64,000 nucleotides of DNA, taken from positions 15,823,372 through 15,887,371 of the forward strand of contig NC_092797.1 in the NCBI RefSeq assembly GCF_918797505.1. Direction: 5' to 3'. A program made the position numbers and the translations under genes. Each line of letters starts with the position of its first letter. The first letter of the stretch is position 1. This stretch comes from Bemisia tabaci. Taxonomy: Eukaryota > Arthropoda > Insecta > Hemiptera > Aleyrodidae. Under the pieces are notes generated by a model that saw only the letters and a list, made by a program, of their open reading frames with translations, was not told the origin of the DNA and did not search any database. Shown here piece after piece: positions 25,061 through 36,937 of this stretch.

Positions 25061-26489
25061 GGCCCAAAAAGAGAGCAGTGGTCCAAAAACTCACTAAGTC
25101 CTAACATCCGTAATTAGTGACGTTTAGCATACACTTTATCGCCTGACTGTGAGTTGCTTAGTTCGGCTATAAAAAGCCATAAGAAATTGTGTAGCCAGCT
25201 ATAGAAGCTATTGGAAATCTTACAGCCGGCCGTAGGTCTATGGTATTTTGGAACACAGATTCTACTGCCAATTTTTACCAAGGAAATTCTATATGAAAAC
25301 GGTTGCGCAGACTCTTGTGCAAGTTTCAGTGAGTTTTCTGCATAGTACGAGGCAAATTTCTTAAATTTTTTAAAGAAATCCACGCAAACGCCCTCTTGTA
25401 AAAAAAATTGCCCAGTTAAAGTTAGCAATAGCTGATATGGCTTGGTTCCCTCCTGCCAAACGAGGTCCAAATAAGGTAACATGTTGACGCCAATTGTGCC
25501 AACATGTTACCAATGCGGTATCATGTTGAAATCAGTATGTTACAATGTTACAAGGATGGGACCAACACGGAAACTTACTGATTTCATAGTGGTCTCTTTA
25601 ACCAAGGTGGTAAATATTGCCACAACATACTAACGCCAGCATGGTTCGTAGTTCGTTCAGACGATGTTGGTAACAATTTCAGAATTCACAAGTTAGGTAC
25701 AGTAGAAATTTATAAAATGAATTTTTTCGTAGCTCACACAGTGGTATCAATGACATGCTTCCTCAAACTTCGGTCAATTGTTCTGTTCAGTAAATTTAAT
25801 TTACTGCAGCTAGTTAGCTGCACTTGTGCGCAATGACATGAGAGAAATTATTCTTTGAGTACACCGATGCCAAAATACGAATTTTTCGCATAACTTTCAA
25901 AAATATTTTTCATTGAATTTTTAGAGAATTTCTGAGTGATTCAATCTTGTGCACCTGCAAATTGCAATGATTCATCTAATGACATTCTTCAAAATTAAAT
26001 AATCTATTTGACGACCTCCAAATGCATGTACGATTTTTTCTCCTGGTAAGATAGTCTAGCTCGTCGGAGGAACACGGACGGCACGGACCACAAGCCTCGA
26101 GCATTCGGTTCTTCCGTGAATCGATAAGTTGTAATTTCATCGGAGGAATTTGCAAAATGAATGAGCGATACAATTTCCTCGTTCAAGCACCCGAGAATCT
26201 CAGGCGCAACCCTCCGACCCCTACCTCAGGGGAGCTTTAAGTAAATCCGTGGCAGCGAAAATATTATCGATATAATCAGAGGCTTGGAGGACATTCGTAT
26301 TCCGGATTCATAAAATTCCGCGACGGCCATCAGTCACTCGCCGGTGCCCCGAACTCCGGAACAGATGCAAATGAGAGCGGCTACGGAGAATCAATATCCG
26401 AGATTGAGCGATGAGGTGGATGAAAAATGAAACGGGGCGCCTCCATCGCGGTTTAGTGCTAATCTTCCCGATTGCTCGACGATGTTTAA
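25061..26489. other. Receptor intron with dispersed repeat N
   Basis: Bases about 25255-25475 match the repeat at 15530-15770. The rest has inverted short blocks (AACATGTTACC near 25480-25560) but no gene. Confidence 0.5.
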
Positions 26490-26519
26490 GCGTGAAGAGC
26501 GATTTTAAATGGGAACTAT

Positions 26520-26660
26520 TTGGACTGCCTTTTTCAAGTTGGAACTATAAATTCTGGCTCATTTGAAAAAACACTTATGTGCATGGGGAAATTAATGGCT
26601 TATTCGTTGTTTTTAAACCGGGCCAGAATTTATAGTTCCAAATTGCAAAATGCAGTCCAT
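26520..26660. repeat. Hairpin repeat
   Basis: TTGGAACTATAAATTCTGGC pairs with GGGCCAGAATTTATAGTTCCAA, and flanking GGACTGC...TTT pairs with AAATGCAGTCC. Small intronic palindrome. Confidence 0.65.
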
Positions 26661-26840
26661 TTAACAGTCGGCATGGGGAATTTTGAAAAAGAGACGTGCG
26701 TGAAGAAGTTTATCACTGGTGTCATATGTGAGCAGAGACTCATATGAAATGGAAACTGGGTGAAGACAGCTAGACGCCGTGCCTGACTGAAATGAGCTGC
26801 ACTTACAGACCACTTACGACTCCATTAACACTAGGCGGAC

Positions 26841-27169
26841 CTAGAGCTCCTTGATACTGAGAGTCAAGACAATGTGAATCCATTTCTGATTGGTTCCCAT
26901 ATTTTAGGCCTTCACAGAGTCACAAACGGGAATAAAGATTACATTTTCACCGATTGCAAATTTGCAATCGGTTCAGATTATAATCTGGAATGGGCCAGGG
27001 AATTACGGGTTCGGCAAGGAACAAACGGAATGAGAGAAGGAACGGAGAAAGGCATTTGAAAATGGGCAAATCAAAGATTACGAAAAACGTTCAATTTCTG
27101 TAATCTTTATTCCCGTTTGTGACTCCATGAGGGGGTGTTGTCTTGATTCTCAGTATAAAGGGACTCTAG
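26841..27169. mobile_element. CTAGAG palindromic MITE family V
   Basis: Ends CTAGAGCTCCTTGATACTGA and the inverse TCAGTATAAAGGGACTCTAG. The interior pair is AGTCACAAACGGGAATAAAG and CTTTATTCCCGTTTGTGACT. Flanks share GCGGAC (26835-26840, 27170-27175), a probable target duplication. Confidence 0.75.
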
Positions 27170-27299
27170 GCGGACCAACCTGGGTTCTTTCGACTCGAGG
27201 TTTGCCATTTTTGGATGTACCTGAGTAAAAGGTCATACTTACACCAGAAGTTGTGAGGGGGGAGGGGAGCACATGTCGATGGCTAAAGTGCGAAATCCC

Positions 27300-27525
27300 G
27301 TACATCTCGTAAAGGAGGAATGAGAAAAAAACATGGAAAAGAAGAAGAGGGGGGAAAGGGGTGGGAATGGACGAAGGGAAGGGGCCAACAGTGGAAAAGA
27401 AGGCGAGTGAAAGGAGGTGGATGAAAAAAAGGGGGAAAAAAGGAGAAAAGGAATAGAATCGAAGAAGAAGAAGGAGAGGGCAAGCATGAAGAAAAAAAGA
27501 AGAGAGGAAACACATTTGCAAATAT
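27300..27525. repeat. Polypurine tract
   Basis: About 220 bases that are nearly all A and G on the plus strand (AAGAAGAAGA, GGGGGGAAAGGGG and similar). In the receptor pre-mRNA it would be a very long pyrimidine tract in the intron between S1 exons a and b. The minus-strand Ser/Phe/Pro-rich open frames over it are low-complexity artefacts. Confidence 0.8.
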
Positions 27526-29224
27526 TTCCTGCAAGATTTCTTCGATTAAAGTGATATTTTGTGAACATTTTTCAGATGTCACATCGTTTTCTAAAAATTC
27601 TCTGCCTAAAATCTGATATTATGCACAACAAACTTAGACTGATAATGCGGGATCTTCTCCAGAGTTTGTGAAATTTTGCAAAAGTGTGCATTTTTATTTT
27701 ATTTCCCGGAAAGTTCCCATCTGCAGACGATTATCAAGAAATCATGCCTTCGTGCATTAATTGAACTAAATTCTGCTACAAGGGACCATTATTTCAGCAG
27801 ACGCAACACTGGTAAATACGGGCGACAGCATTGTGCGGTTGCTGAGAATGAGGCAAGCCTTCAATTTTTTGAACACAACACGGACATCCCTCGAGCACGA
27901 ATAGTCGCATCCTCGCGCCGTGATGTGAGATAGAAAAGCGCAATGCATTTACGTACAAAATCAATCGTTCTAAAACAAGTTGCCTTATTAAAGCTTCATG
28001 CGAAAACTAAAAAGAACTCCAACGAATATTCTCCATTAAATGATTCATAATTTGATTTTATGATTGAATGATTAATAATTTCAAGTCGCAACCTCCTTTG
28101 GTTAATACTTAATTTTAGAATGTCAGGAACCTGAAAGGAAGTATCTCAGATTTTGCATTCAGTCCGGAGGCTATGGGCACAATTTATTCCGTAAGATTAT
28201 TTCAGTTTTTGCTAATTGCCTTGCAGCTGTAAATCAATAAATATTAAATGGTAAATGATAACGCTAGAATATCAATAAACAAAAAAAGAGAGGGGACAAG
28301 GGCAAGAACTATTCTTACGGGGAGTTCAAATTATCCCATTTGATTTTTCACTCGAATCGAATACTGGAAAGTGGTCAATTTGATGACACATGCCTCGCAA
28401 ATGACACGGACTCTGGGTGCGAGCAAATGATATTTCATGGCAACGAAAAAGATTTAGAGGACTTAAATCCGCTAGTCCGGGCGTGTGAATAGTCGTCACA
28501 CACTGCAGGAAAACAGCAGTAAGTGCACCCCGGTGTGACCCGTGGTTCGGATCCCTTCTTATGCACTTCAAGGCTCACCGCGAAACCTAGTTACTGCTGT
28601 ATCCCGGAAGACGGGGAGCTAACCTGTCAACCAATCGGGATCAGTGACTGTAATATGATAGTCCTGTCAACCTTTTGCCCACTGGCTTCGGTCGAAACAT
28701 CACGTTCCGAGTTTTATGCGCGTCTCAAACGTGCGAGTTTTTTTATGAGCTGCATAAACGAGATTTCTGCTCGGGTTGGTTTTGATAAAGCGGAAGCCGG
28801 GATATTCCTGATAACACGCCGGAAAACGACAAGGTTGATGTAGAAGGGTTTTATTTTGTTTTACAAGAATAACAGCTTTAAGAGATAACTAGGGGTAATT
28901 TTGAGAACCTTTAAAAAACAATCGGTGCAATTACGGTTCTGGAGAACCTATTTTCAATGTTTTAAAGATGTTTTACTTTCTCGCTTCGCCATCCAAAAAA
29001 AAAGGGGAAAAAAGATAAAAAAGAGATAAAATGTAATTTCTAGTTTATTTCTGTTTTTAAAGAGAAAAAATTTAAAATAAAACCAATTATCAAAAAAAAT
29101 ATTTAAGAATTAGTTTCAGGAAAAAATCAAAAATGATTTTATAAAACCTGATAAAAATGTTTTTAAAGCGTCATAACATAAATTACTTTCCTTCTTCCTT
29201 TTAATAAGATGTTATCAGGGAAAG
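27526..29224. other. Receptor intron, nothing recognised
   Basis: Contains only a short dispersed hairpin fragment at about 27830-27930. I looked here for a second copy of the amino-terminal or KADLAVG exons and found none. Confidence 0.5.
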
Positions 29225-29361
29225 AGCGCAATTCTCGTCGAACCTCTGACGTAAAGGTGTGTCTCAATTTCGAGGTAAGCCCTGTTTTACACATATATTC
29301 ATGCTTTCTGTGACTCATATGGAAATTGAGATACACTATTACGTCAGAGGAGCGACGAAGT
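29225..29361. repeat. Dispersed repeat family R
   Basis: Inverted ends GTCGAACCTCTGACGTAAAG and TTACGTCAGAGGAGCGAC enclose GTCTCAATTTCGAGG / GGAAATTGAGATAC. Related sequence occurs at about 29645-29765 and 41955-42075. Confidence 0.6.
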
Positions 29362-29614
29362 CTGCCGTGCTAAGGAAGAACGCCGTATGAACCTTCAGGT
29401 GTTGCCAAATTTCCCTCGATAAAACGCGAATTTCCTGGTAAACTTATGAATATTTTTCTTCCAATTTTTCAGATAATTTTGCTCGCAATTTCACCGGAAA
29501 GTCTTGCAAATTTCAAGGAAAAATATTCATAACTTTCCACAAAAATAAACATTTTATCGAAGGAATTTTGGCAACTCTCGAATGTTCATACGGCGTTCTT
29601 CCTTAGCACGGCAG
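29362..29614. mobile_element. CTGCCGTGC palindromic MITE, copy 4
   Basis: Well preserved 253-base copy from CTGCCGTGCTAAGGAAGAAC to GTTCTTCCTTAGCACGGCAG. The flanks do not show a clear duplication. Confidence 0.88.
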
Positions 29615-29764
29615 AATTGCAGTTGGACGTTCAACCATTTTGTCGTCTCTCTGGCGTATAATCGTAACTCGATTTCCATGTGAGCCCTATTTTCCATGTG
29701 AATCCATGCTATTGAGGGCTCATGAAAGAATTGACATACATCCTTGCGTCAAAGGGGCGACGAT

Positions 29765-30942
29765 TTATGGTTAAATATTCTCGAGCCTTTCAGACGGTGC
29801 AAGAAAGTAAGAGAAGAGTCAACAAGTTACTTTCTTCAAAGAGGTCCTCTTATTGAATTTTGTGCGTTGGCCGAGGAAACAAACTCAAACCCAAAGACTG
29901 CAAGGAAAATTTGGCATACGGTTACAGCTTCGATGTTTATGCTTGGTCGTCGGAAAAAACGGCTGGCTATACGCTCCGAACCAATTACCCGTGAATTTAT
30001 TCGGGTCGAGGGGCCCTTTCTCTTTTCGAGGGCAATGAGGTCTTCGGCAAAGTTCATTCTGCTCGCCTTTGATGATGTAAAGTTTTCTGCTCTTGACTTT
30101 ACAGAGCGGTTTGTACAAAATGAATTTGCGATGTCTTTGAGAGGATAATTCCAATTCCAATCGCTGTTGCTAAATTACGTCGATAAAGCGGCGTAATTTC
30201 TGGCATGTCATACGATTTTACTCCAAGGAAGAGGAGGGAAATGAAAAACTTCATTTTTATTCACTTTGAAAAAACATTTGATCCGGCATATCACCAGCAA
30301 ACAAGTTCTTTTTGCGCTGAGTAAGACACTTATGGAAGAAAGGAAGCGACTGTTTTGTCATGAAAAAGTAAGCGTGACTCTAGAAAGTTTAAACTTATTG
30401 TGATAGAACTCGTTTAGTTGTAAGTGGGTGATGGAATCGTTTGATTTTACCGTTTTCTTTGCAAAAGACAATTTTCCTCCTCGCGATAGATAATAATTTT
30501 GAGTTTTTGGTATATCTTTTAATTTATTTTTTATATAAATGTTGTTTTTTTTATTCATTCGATCCTCAAACCGTGAAAATTTCAAATCACCGCATACGTT
30601 GCACTATGGTCTAGGAGCGCCAAAAAGCCGATTTTGGAAAGTTCAAAAATCTTTCAACCGAGCTCACAGCCCTCTTTACATGCAACCTGTAACAGGCTGT
30701 ACAATGACCCATTATAAGGAATGAATGCAATATGTAACATATTTCATCATCGTGAGCGGAAAAAATTGAGGGAGCTCCAGCTTTTTCAAAGCATAGGTCT
30801 GGATGCAACTATTCGTGTTCTTAGGATGTCCGTGTTGCATACACACGAAATTGCAGGCGCTCCGGTTGCGCACGCTCCTTAAGCACAGCGTTAAGCTGCG
30901 GTTATAAGTTCTCGAACGTTTCCTATATTACATGCATGCAGG
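29765..30942. other. Receptor intron, nothing recognised
   Basis: Includes a 134-codon plus-strand frame (29744-30148) and a 91-codon minus frame over the same bases; neither resembles a known protein. A dispersed hairpin fragment lies at about 30795-30870. Confidence 0.5.
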
Positions 30943-31171
30943 ATCGTGTTTACCATGAAATCCTCAACATTTGGATGAGTCATGTAGCACCGTAGCAGCG
31001 TTGCCAAATGGTGCAAATTTCAGAAATGTTATTTTTAGTAATTTGGGGAATTGATACCCACCATGCCTTTGTGGAAATATTTTTTATGGAAAAATTTGCA
31101 CCACTTGGCTACGCTGCCGTGATGTAACTCGACTTATTCGGACTCCGAGGATTTCATGATAAACACGATTG
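30943..31171. mobile_element. Palindromic element P
   Basis: ATCGTGTTTACCATGAAATC pairs with GATTTCATGATAAACACGAT. Inside, GTAGCAGCGTTGCCAAATGG pairs with CCACTTGGCTACGCTGCCGT. About 229 bases, intronic. Confidence 0.75.
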
Positions 31172-32637
31172 TAAAGAACAGAGTGGTAGAATTGTGCTGC
31201 GTCCACATTATTCTGCGGGGCGATTCTAAATGCAACGCGAAAAACCTTTGAGAACTAACAATCGCAATCAAACTTTGTGCTATAGAAAGCCATAGCGCCT
31301 ACAATTTTTCGTGTATGCAACACGGACATCCTATGAACACGAATAGCTGCATCATGACCTAACCATTGAAAAAGCCGGAGCGCCTTCAATTTTTTCCGCT
31401 TGTGATAATAAAATGTGTCCCACAATGCATTCACACGTCGATGCACGAGCTGAGGGCGCGTTGTTAATGGCTGTGAATTGTTCTGTTTTACCATATTGTC
31501 TGTCAATCCTGGATTCGTACAGTTTAAAATTTTATACCTTAGATCTACCTCTAATTGCACCATTATTGGCGGACAACTGTCGCGATTGACGAATGGACTA
31601 TCTTATACAACTGGTGGATATAAAGGGTCTCGAATTTCAAGGGTATTATAATGCTAACAAAATCTGAGAGGAACTTGTTTTGTGCAAGTATATATGGTGC
31701 ACTACCTAATATTACCGGGACGGTTGGCGAGGTCACTATGTCACGTGGCTTTGTGTGGAAGAAAATCTACGCCTGGGTAAATTGGAGAAATAGTGATCAT
31801 AATTGCGAACTTTGATTCTCACTAGGCTAAGAGTGTTGTGTTAATTGCGTGTGTTCAAGAGGAGGGCTTCAAGGATCCTAGTTTTTGAAATAACGCCATC
31901 TTTGATGTTAGGTCGACTAAGAAATCAATGATTGGAAAGGAAGACTTAAAGTAAAGTGAAGATGGATTTACCACTCAAAAATGAATTCCGTACCATTTAC
32001 CATTTGCAGAGAAATTGTTTGTTGAATCGGTTTGAAAATTTCATAGAATTTTATCGGCAGCGCAAAGAAAATTCGGTGAAATTTTCGGACAGCTTCGTCG
32101 AGCAATTTCTCTGTAAGAAAATAAAATGGCGGCAGAAGTTTTGAAACTTCGCATGGCGTTTGTGATGGCCTGGTTACACGCTCAAATTTCCGTCAAATTA
32201 CAATCAAAATGATGACCAAGACCATCGAGAGTTATCTAAATTATGATGAGTAAAATTAATTAAAACAGCGTGTTGATTGAAACAAGCATGAAATAAGCAC
32301 GGTTGTGTGGAAATCAGATGAAGGATGAGCCCCACAGCTCCATCATCTACCATCAAATTTTTGCAGGCCGCAGAAATTTGATGGTAGATGGTGCGCACCA
32401 GTCACCATTTGATCGGAAATTGATGGGAATTTGAGCGTGTAATCAGCACATGATACTTTTAGACCAATTTTGTGACGCAGAGAGCCTTTTAAAGTTTAAA
32501 TATTTTTATTGAGATCCTTGGAGCCATCCAACTGTGGCCGAAAGTCTAAAAAAGCGGAAAGCGAGGTATTAAGGGGAGGGGGGGGGGGGGTAGTCGAGCT
32601 GTTGATGAGAAAAACGTTGAAACAATCGGGGACGCAC
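31172..32637. other. Receptor intron with a hairpin repeat
   Basis: Bases about 32165-32443 form an imperfect palindrome: ACACGCTCAAATTTCC near the left, GAATTTGAGCGTGTAA at the right, and CATCAAATTT...AAATTTGATG at the centre. A run of 13 or more Gs lies at about 32578-32590, some 50 bases past the donor of S1 exon a. No exon seen. Confidence 0.55.
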
Positions 32638-32841
32638 GTGTTTGATCAACTGATAGACGATTCCGTTCCATTCGCCGGTGACCGGATCCTGTGCGCCGTA
32701 CTTCCGGTCCGGCACCAAGTCCAGAATGTAGTCGAACCCCACGTGCTGGGCGATTATATTCAGCAAATCCACGCAGAATCCGTAAAACCTCGCGTTCCCC
32801 GTGTAGTTTTTCCCGTAATGCATCATCACGAATGGCGTGTC
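32638..32841 (-). CDS. Kainate receptor alternative S1 exon, copy a
   Basis: Sixty-eight residues of the first ligand-binding segment: DTPFVMMHYGKNYTGNARF, YGFCVDLLNIIAQHVGF, DYILDLVPDRKYGAQDPVTG and EWNGIVYQLIKH. The KYG motif contains the Tyr that packs over bound glutamate in kainate receptors. The acceptor is gttggtccag above 32841 and the donor gtgcgt is at 32632-32637. Both ends are phase 0. A second exon for the same segment lies at 23800-24006, about half identical in protein. No separate amino-terminal exons lie between the two copies, so this is better read as a duplicated exon than as two whole genes. An assembly artefact cannot be excluded from the sequence alone. Confidence 0.93.
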
Positions 32842-34278
32842 CTGGACCAACAAGTTTCGTCACAGTCCAGTTTCATATTAGGGCATGAAATTATCGTATC
32901 ACGTTGAAACCTCTGCGGGAATGGGTCTGAATTTCTGTGCAGTTTGACGACTCTGCACCAGATGTGGAAAAATGTTTTTCCCTCCCCTTGATACCCTCCC
33001 CAATTTTCGTGAAATTAACCTCTCCAACCCCACATCCCGGTCTCATTTTGGAAGCTTAATGCAGGTGTGTTACTCGAGCTCACAGATTGGATTTTTTTTT
33101 TTGGTCGAAACCTCGATAAATAGCGAGCAGAAGTTCAAAAAAAGTATCTTGGAACGAAAAATTACAGATTTTCTGTCGGGTTTTTTAAAGTTAAAAAATA
33201 GTATTTTTTTTAATCAACTGATGTATTTGCCTCGAACAAAAACTGCTATACAAAGACTTAAGAAAGTAATATCGTAAGTTTTCTTCGGTTGTTGTTTTCT
33301 TCGGTTGTTGTTTTCTTCGATTTGTTTTCTTTCTTAAGTCTTTGTATAACAAAAACTGTTATACAAAGACTTAAGAAAGTAATATCGATTTGTTTTCTTC
33401 GGAAAAATGAACTACAAGCGTCAAATTTGAGACACCACGAAAAAATGCTTGATTTTGAAATTTTCCCCGCAAACTCCAAGATAAAAGTAAGAACAAAATG
33501 GGCCTGCATAGCTTCAAATCAGCACTGGAGGGGTAAGTAGTCCTGTCGTCATTGATATGAACACTTTGTATATGCAACATTTGCCTGTGTTCGTCGTGAA
33601 GGAGGTTACACTTAATGAAAGATTTGAAAACATGTATTGCGCTTACTCATAAGCTAAATTGTGTAAGGTATCTTATACTATGTTACAGTCCTGCAACATG
33701 ATCATATTATCACCATCCTCCGGAAAATATATCAAAAAGAGTGGTAAAAAAGGTGTGTTTTAATACGAACTTTTTGAAATACACAATTTTCTATTTTTTT
33801 CAACTCGTAAATCTCGTTTAGCTCATATTACTGGAATTGTTTAAACACAAACTTATTCTTCATGCTGTAATGAGCACAAGATTTGAAGAATTTTTTTGAG
33901 AGGGAAAAAAGTACAATTGGTGTGATTTTTTTTGCATCATTTAATTTGATAGAATGCACCATCCAGATGTATTCAAAGTATCATGCATCAAATACGTTTA
34001 CTATATTTACGTATATGGAAGTCTGTCAGCAGTCGTTAGACTCCATCACTATTTTTATTCCGGAAAATATGACAGCTCAAAATTAACTGGTTAATACTCA
34101 GATCTTCGGTAACTTCCGTTCACAAAGAACTCAGCTATCGAGTTCCCAGAGCTTAAATAATAAGTTACTGAGTGTAATAGATTCTGAAGTTCGTAATTTG
34201 ATATGCACTCAGTGGATAATTTACGGAAGTTTCAGGAGAGAAGATTATAGAATGTAAATGCAAGATGGTTTCACTCAC
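32842..34278. other. Receptor intron with a small direct/inverted repeat cluster
   Basis: ATACAAAGACTTAAGAAAGT occurs at about 33247 and again at about 33361, with the inverse ACTTTCTTAAG-like copy (CTTTCTTAAGTCTTTGTATA) between them at about 33330. Three TTTTCTTCGGTTGTTG units separate them. Nothing else recognised. Confidence 0.6.
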
Positions 34279-34482
34279 CAGTATAGTTATCACAATAAGA
34301 GTAACGTTCATTGTCCCTGAATCAAAAAATGCTGCATTGTCGGAGATATTCACGCCTCCAGCTGGACTCCATTCACCAACTTTAACCAGCGAGTGCTGCT
34401 TTAATTTTAAAAGATCTAGTTTAAATTGTGTGCGTTTTCCTTCTTTAAATTCTATTGGTCCGCTAAGTCCTTTTGTCTCTAC
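34279..34482 (-). CDS. Kainate receptor exon: ATD-S1 linker and first S1 strand
   Basis: Sixty-eight residues: VETKGLSGPIEFKEGKRT, QFKLDLLKLKQHSLVKVGEW, SPAGGVNISDNAAF, then MNVTLIVITIL. The GLSGPIEF...GKR block ends the amino-terminal domain and LIVITIL is the first strand of the ligand-binding domain. The acceptor is tgatttctag above 34482 and the donor gtgagt is at 34273-34278. Both ends are phase 0. It can therefore be spliced in frame to either of the two S1 exons that follow (32.7 kb or 23.9 kb), both of which begin in phase 0 at the same homologous position. Confidence 0.94.
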
Positions 34483-35377
34483 CTAGAAATCAAAATAATA
34501 TCGGTCAAACATTTCGTAGAAGAGGTTCAAAATACATTCAGGACCTTGTTTTTGTCGAAGAATATGCTCTGAAAATAAATAATTTTCTTCAAAATATTAT
34601 ACTATTTTTGATTCGTTTTACTATTCCACAACTTTTGAGTGAACATGCGCTTTAATAGATTGTAGTAATTATAATTTTGACGATTAAAATTGATGAGAAA
34701 TATAACGATAATTAAAATAAATGAAAAATTGCAGAACATTCGATTTTATGTTCAAAATATTGAAAAATCGAGGGTATTTTGCCCATAATAATTTACCCGC
34801 GTTGCCAAAATGCGAGAAAACAATTCATTTGCTAAAATGGGTAGCGAGAGGGGTTGGATAGAGGCTGTAGCCTCTTAAAAAGTACTTTTTGAAAAAATGC
34901 AATGAAAAAAATGAAATGTACTATTTTCACCCATGAAAATACACTCCTTAAGACTGGCGCACATTGGTTGAGTTAATGAGAGGAGTTGGCCATGAAATTT
35001 TTTACAAAAATTGTAAAATTTTACGTTTATCTCATAACAATTTTAATTTTAAGGGGTGCTTTTCACAGAAAATTTTACGAGAAAACCAATGAAACTTTTT
35101 TTAAAACATAAAAATTTCATATTGATGAAAATATACGCTTTTAAAGTTTTTAAAGCATGTCCGACCGCTCCTATTGACTCGATCCACTGCGTGGTGGTTC
35201 AATCTTTAATCATCCTGTATCGTCCCTGGAGCTATACGAATATCTTAATCTTTAGGGTTCAGGCATGAAAACACAGTCCCATGACCGGCGCAACGGACCC
35301 ATTGACCCACTCCGGCGAGGTGGGACGGAGAGGACGAAGGTGGTGGGTGGAACAAAACGGAACAAGCGGCCACTTAC
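34483..35377. other. Receptor intron with dispersed repeat S
   Basis: Bases about 34970-35215 match about 46135-46375 (shared TTTAATTTTAAGGGGTGCTT and TATTGACTCGATCCACTG blocks). The rest is not recognised. Confidence 0.55.
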
Positions 35378-35530
35378 CGAATTAACGTAATTGACGAGAC
35401 TGAGGCCAGCATCCCAGGGCCGCTCCTCCGAGCAGGAGATGTTCTCCAGTTTCAAAGGGTGGCTTTGCTCCAAAGTTTGGAGCCCGACCGCGAACACGTG
35501 AACCGAATCGTAAACCAACGCCGGCTCCGC
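35378..35530 (-). CDS. Kainate receptor exon: end of amino-terminal domain
   Basis: Fifty-one residues: AEPALVYDSVHVFAVGLQ, then KLENISCSEERPWDAG and LSLVNYVNS. The ALVYDSVHV helix and the Cys followed by a PW pair are hallmarks of this part of kainate receptors, where the Cys forms a conserved disulfide. The acceptor is atgctggcag above 35530 and the donor gtaagt is at 35372-35377. Both ends are phase 0. The exon is GC-rich relative to the more upstream exons. Confidence 0.94.
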
Positions 35531-35812
35531 CTGCCAGCATTAAAAGCTTAGTTAGCATTTGTTCTCGTACGCACAGTATTACGCCTTTAAAAACCGCTAC
35601 CCCGCGCCAACCCCCGCCCCGGCAGGGAAGGGGGATCCGTCAATTATAAGCGCTTTACACGCACCCTTGCCGGACTGCGCGTGGGTTGCGCTCGAACCCT
35701 CGTTCGAGCCCCCGAGAGCATGAGAACATAATCCACGGAGGGGTGTTCTTTTTTATACATCGATGTCCAAAAAGCGAAACCGCGTATTTCCGTTTGTGAC
35801 GTTACGGACTAG

Positions 35813-36240
35813 GGGTCGTCCATAAATTACGTAACGCACTAGAGGAGGGGGGTGCTAGTAGAGTGTTACGCCATTCTATTTTTACGTATTAACAAAGAGG
35901 GTGACATGGAACGTAAGCAAGAAATACAAGATTGGAAATACCAGTGAAATATTTCATATTTTTCAGGGGCTAGAGTATGCAACCACACTCACACACTAAA
36001 ATAGAAGAAAGTCACAATTTTTACATTTGGCGACACATGTAAAGGAACCGGTATTTTTCAATATCTTTCATAAATTTCTTAAATTTAATGAATTGTTACA
36101 CGTGAAATTTCAAGATTTAATTTTTTATGAAATTTTGCCACCCTGTTAACGAATACAGACCTACGTCAAAAAAGCGTTACAAGAGGGGAGAGGGGTGGGG
36201 TCGAAAATGCCGAAAAAGAGCGTTACTCAATTTATGGCCC
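35813..36240. mobile_element. GGGTCGTCCATAAATTACG MITE
   Basis: The left end GGGTCGTCCATAAATTACGT then AACGC and the right end GCGTTACTCAATTTATGGCC are inverted partners. The interior is AT-rich. A fragment of the same family is at about 56930-57010 (GCGTTCATAAATTACGTGAC). I believe such termini are widespread in insect genomes, but that is from memory. Confidence 0.7.
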
Positions 36241-36937
36241 TCCATTTTTTCTTTGTGAAACTAGTCAACGATATTTTCTTAATAAATTCTTTTTTTTTCC
36301 TTCCCTTTCGGCAGAGTATTCTATTGAAATTACAAGCGATGAAACTAGCTTGTTTCTCCTCGAAAAATTGTGCGAGAGCGGAAATTTGAAAACATCGCAA
36401 TTGAGGTACGTGCGATTTCGCACTTTGGCTATCGATATACATACAAAGGTTATTGTGATACAAATTTGGAAACGCATTTGAATTAAAAGGCGATGATTCA
36501 ATGAGAGACATCGATGTAAAATTTTAGCATTCCAATTGCATTTTAGCATTAAAATTCCCTCGTGAAACCAAAAATATGTCTAAAATAATTTTATAGTATA
36601 TAAGTAAGATACTCCGAGGATGCTGTTAAACTAAGTTTGACAGTAATTTATACTTTTTTTTCAATTGTAAAAACATTGCTTAAAATATCGTCATCAATAA
36701 TTAAACTGTTATAGCTAATTCTACACAGTTTACTCGCTTAATTGAGAGATAATCTGATTCATACATTTGAAACATCTTTCAGGATCAAATCAATTTCTTT
36801 GAAAGGTCCGAGCCTCAATCTTTGCTCCCTTTTTCTCTAACTCGAGGTGGCAACGTAGCACTTGCATTCAGAGCATTCTAGTTTTGAGTGACATATTTTT
36901 GTTGAAACAAAATAAGGTGGAATATGTCATTGGAGTT
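36241..36937. other. Receptor intron, nothing recognised
   Basis: AT-rich intronic DNA. Overlapping 94-codon minus-strand frames at 36227-36549 have no homology I recognise. Confidence 0.5.

Noticed and set aside
27150..27582. Ser/Phe/Pro-rich minus-strand frames up to 123 codons
   Set aside because: They translate a polypurine/polypyrimidine tract and are low-complexity artefacts.
29744..30148. 134-codon plus-strand frame
   Set aside because: Lies in a receptor intron, no homology recognised, and competing frames exist on the other strand.
24007..32637. A second copy of the amino-terminal or KADLAVG exons between the two S1 exons
   Set aside because: None found by eye; a profile search would be needed to exclude a very diverged copy.
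32509..32907. 132-codon plus-strand frame opposite S1 exon a, and similar frames opposite 11.4 and 16.6 kb exons
   Set aside because: These are antisense shadows of the receptor exons; the minus-strand translations carry all the conserved motifs.
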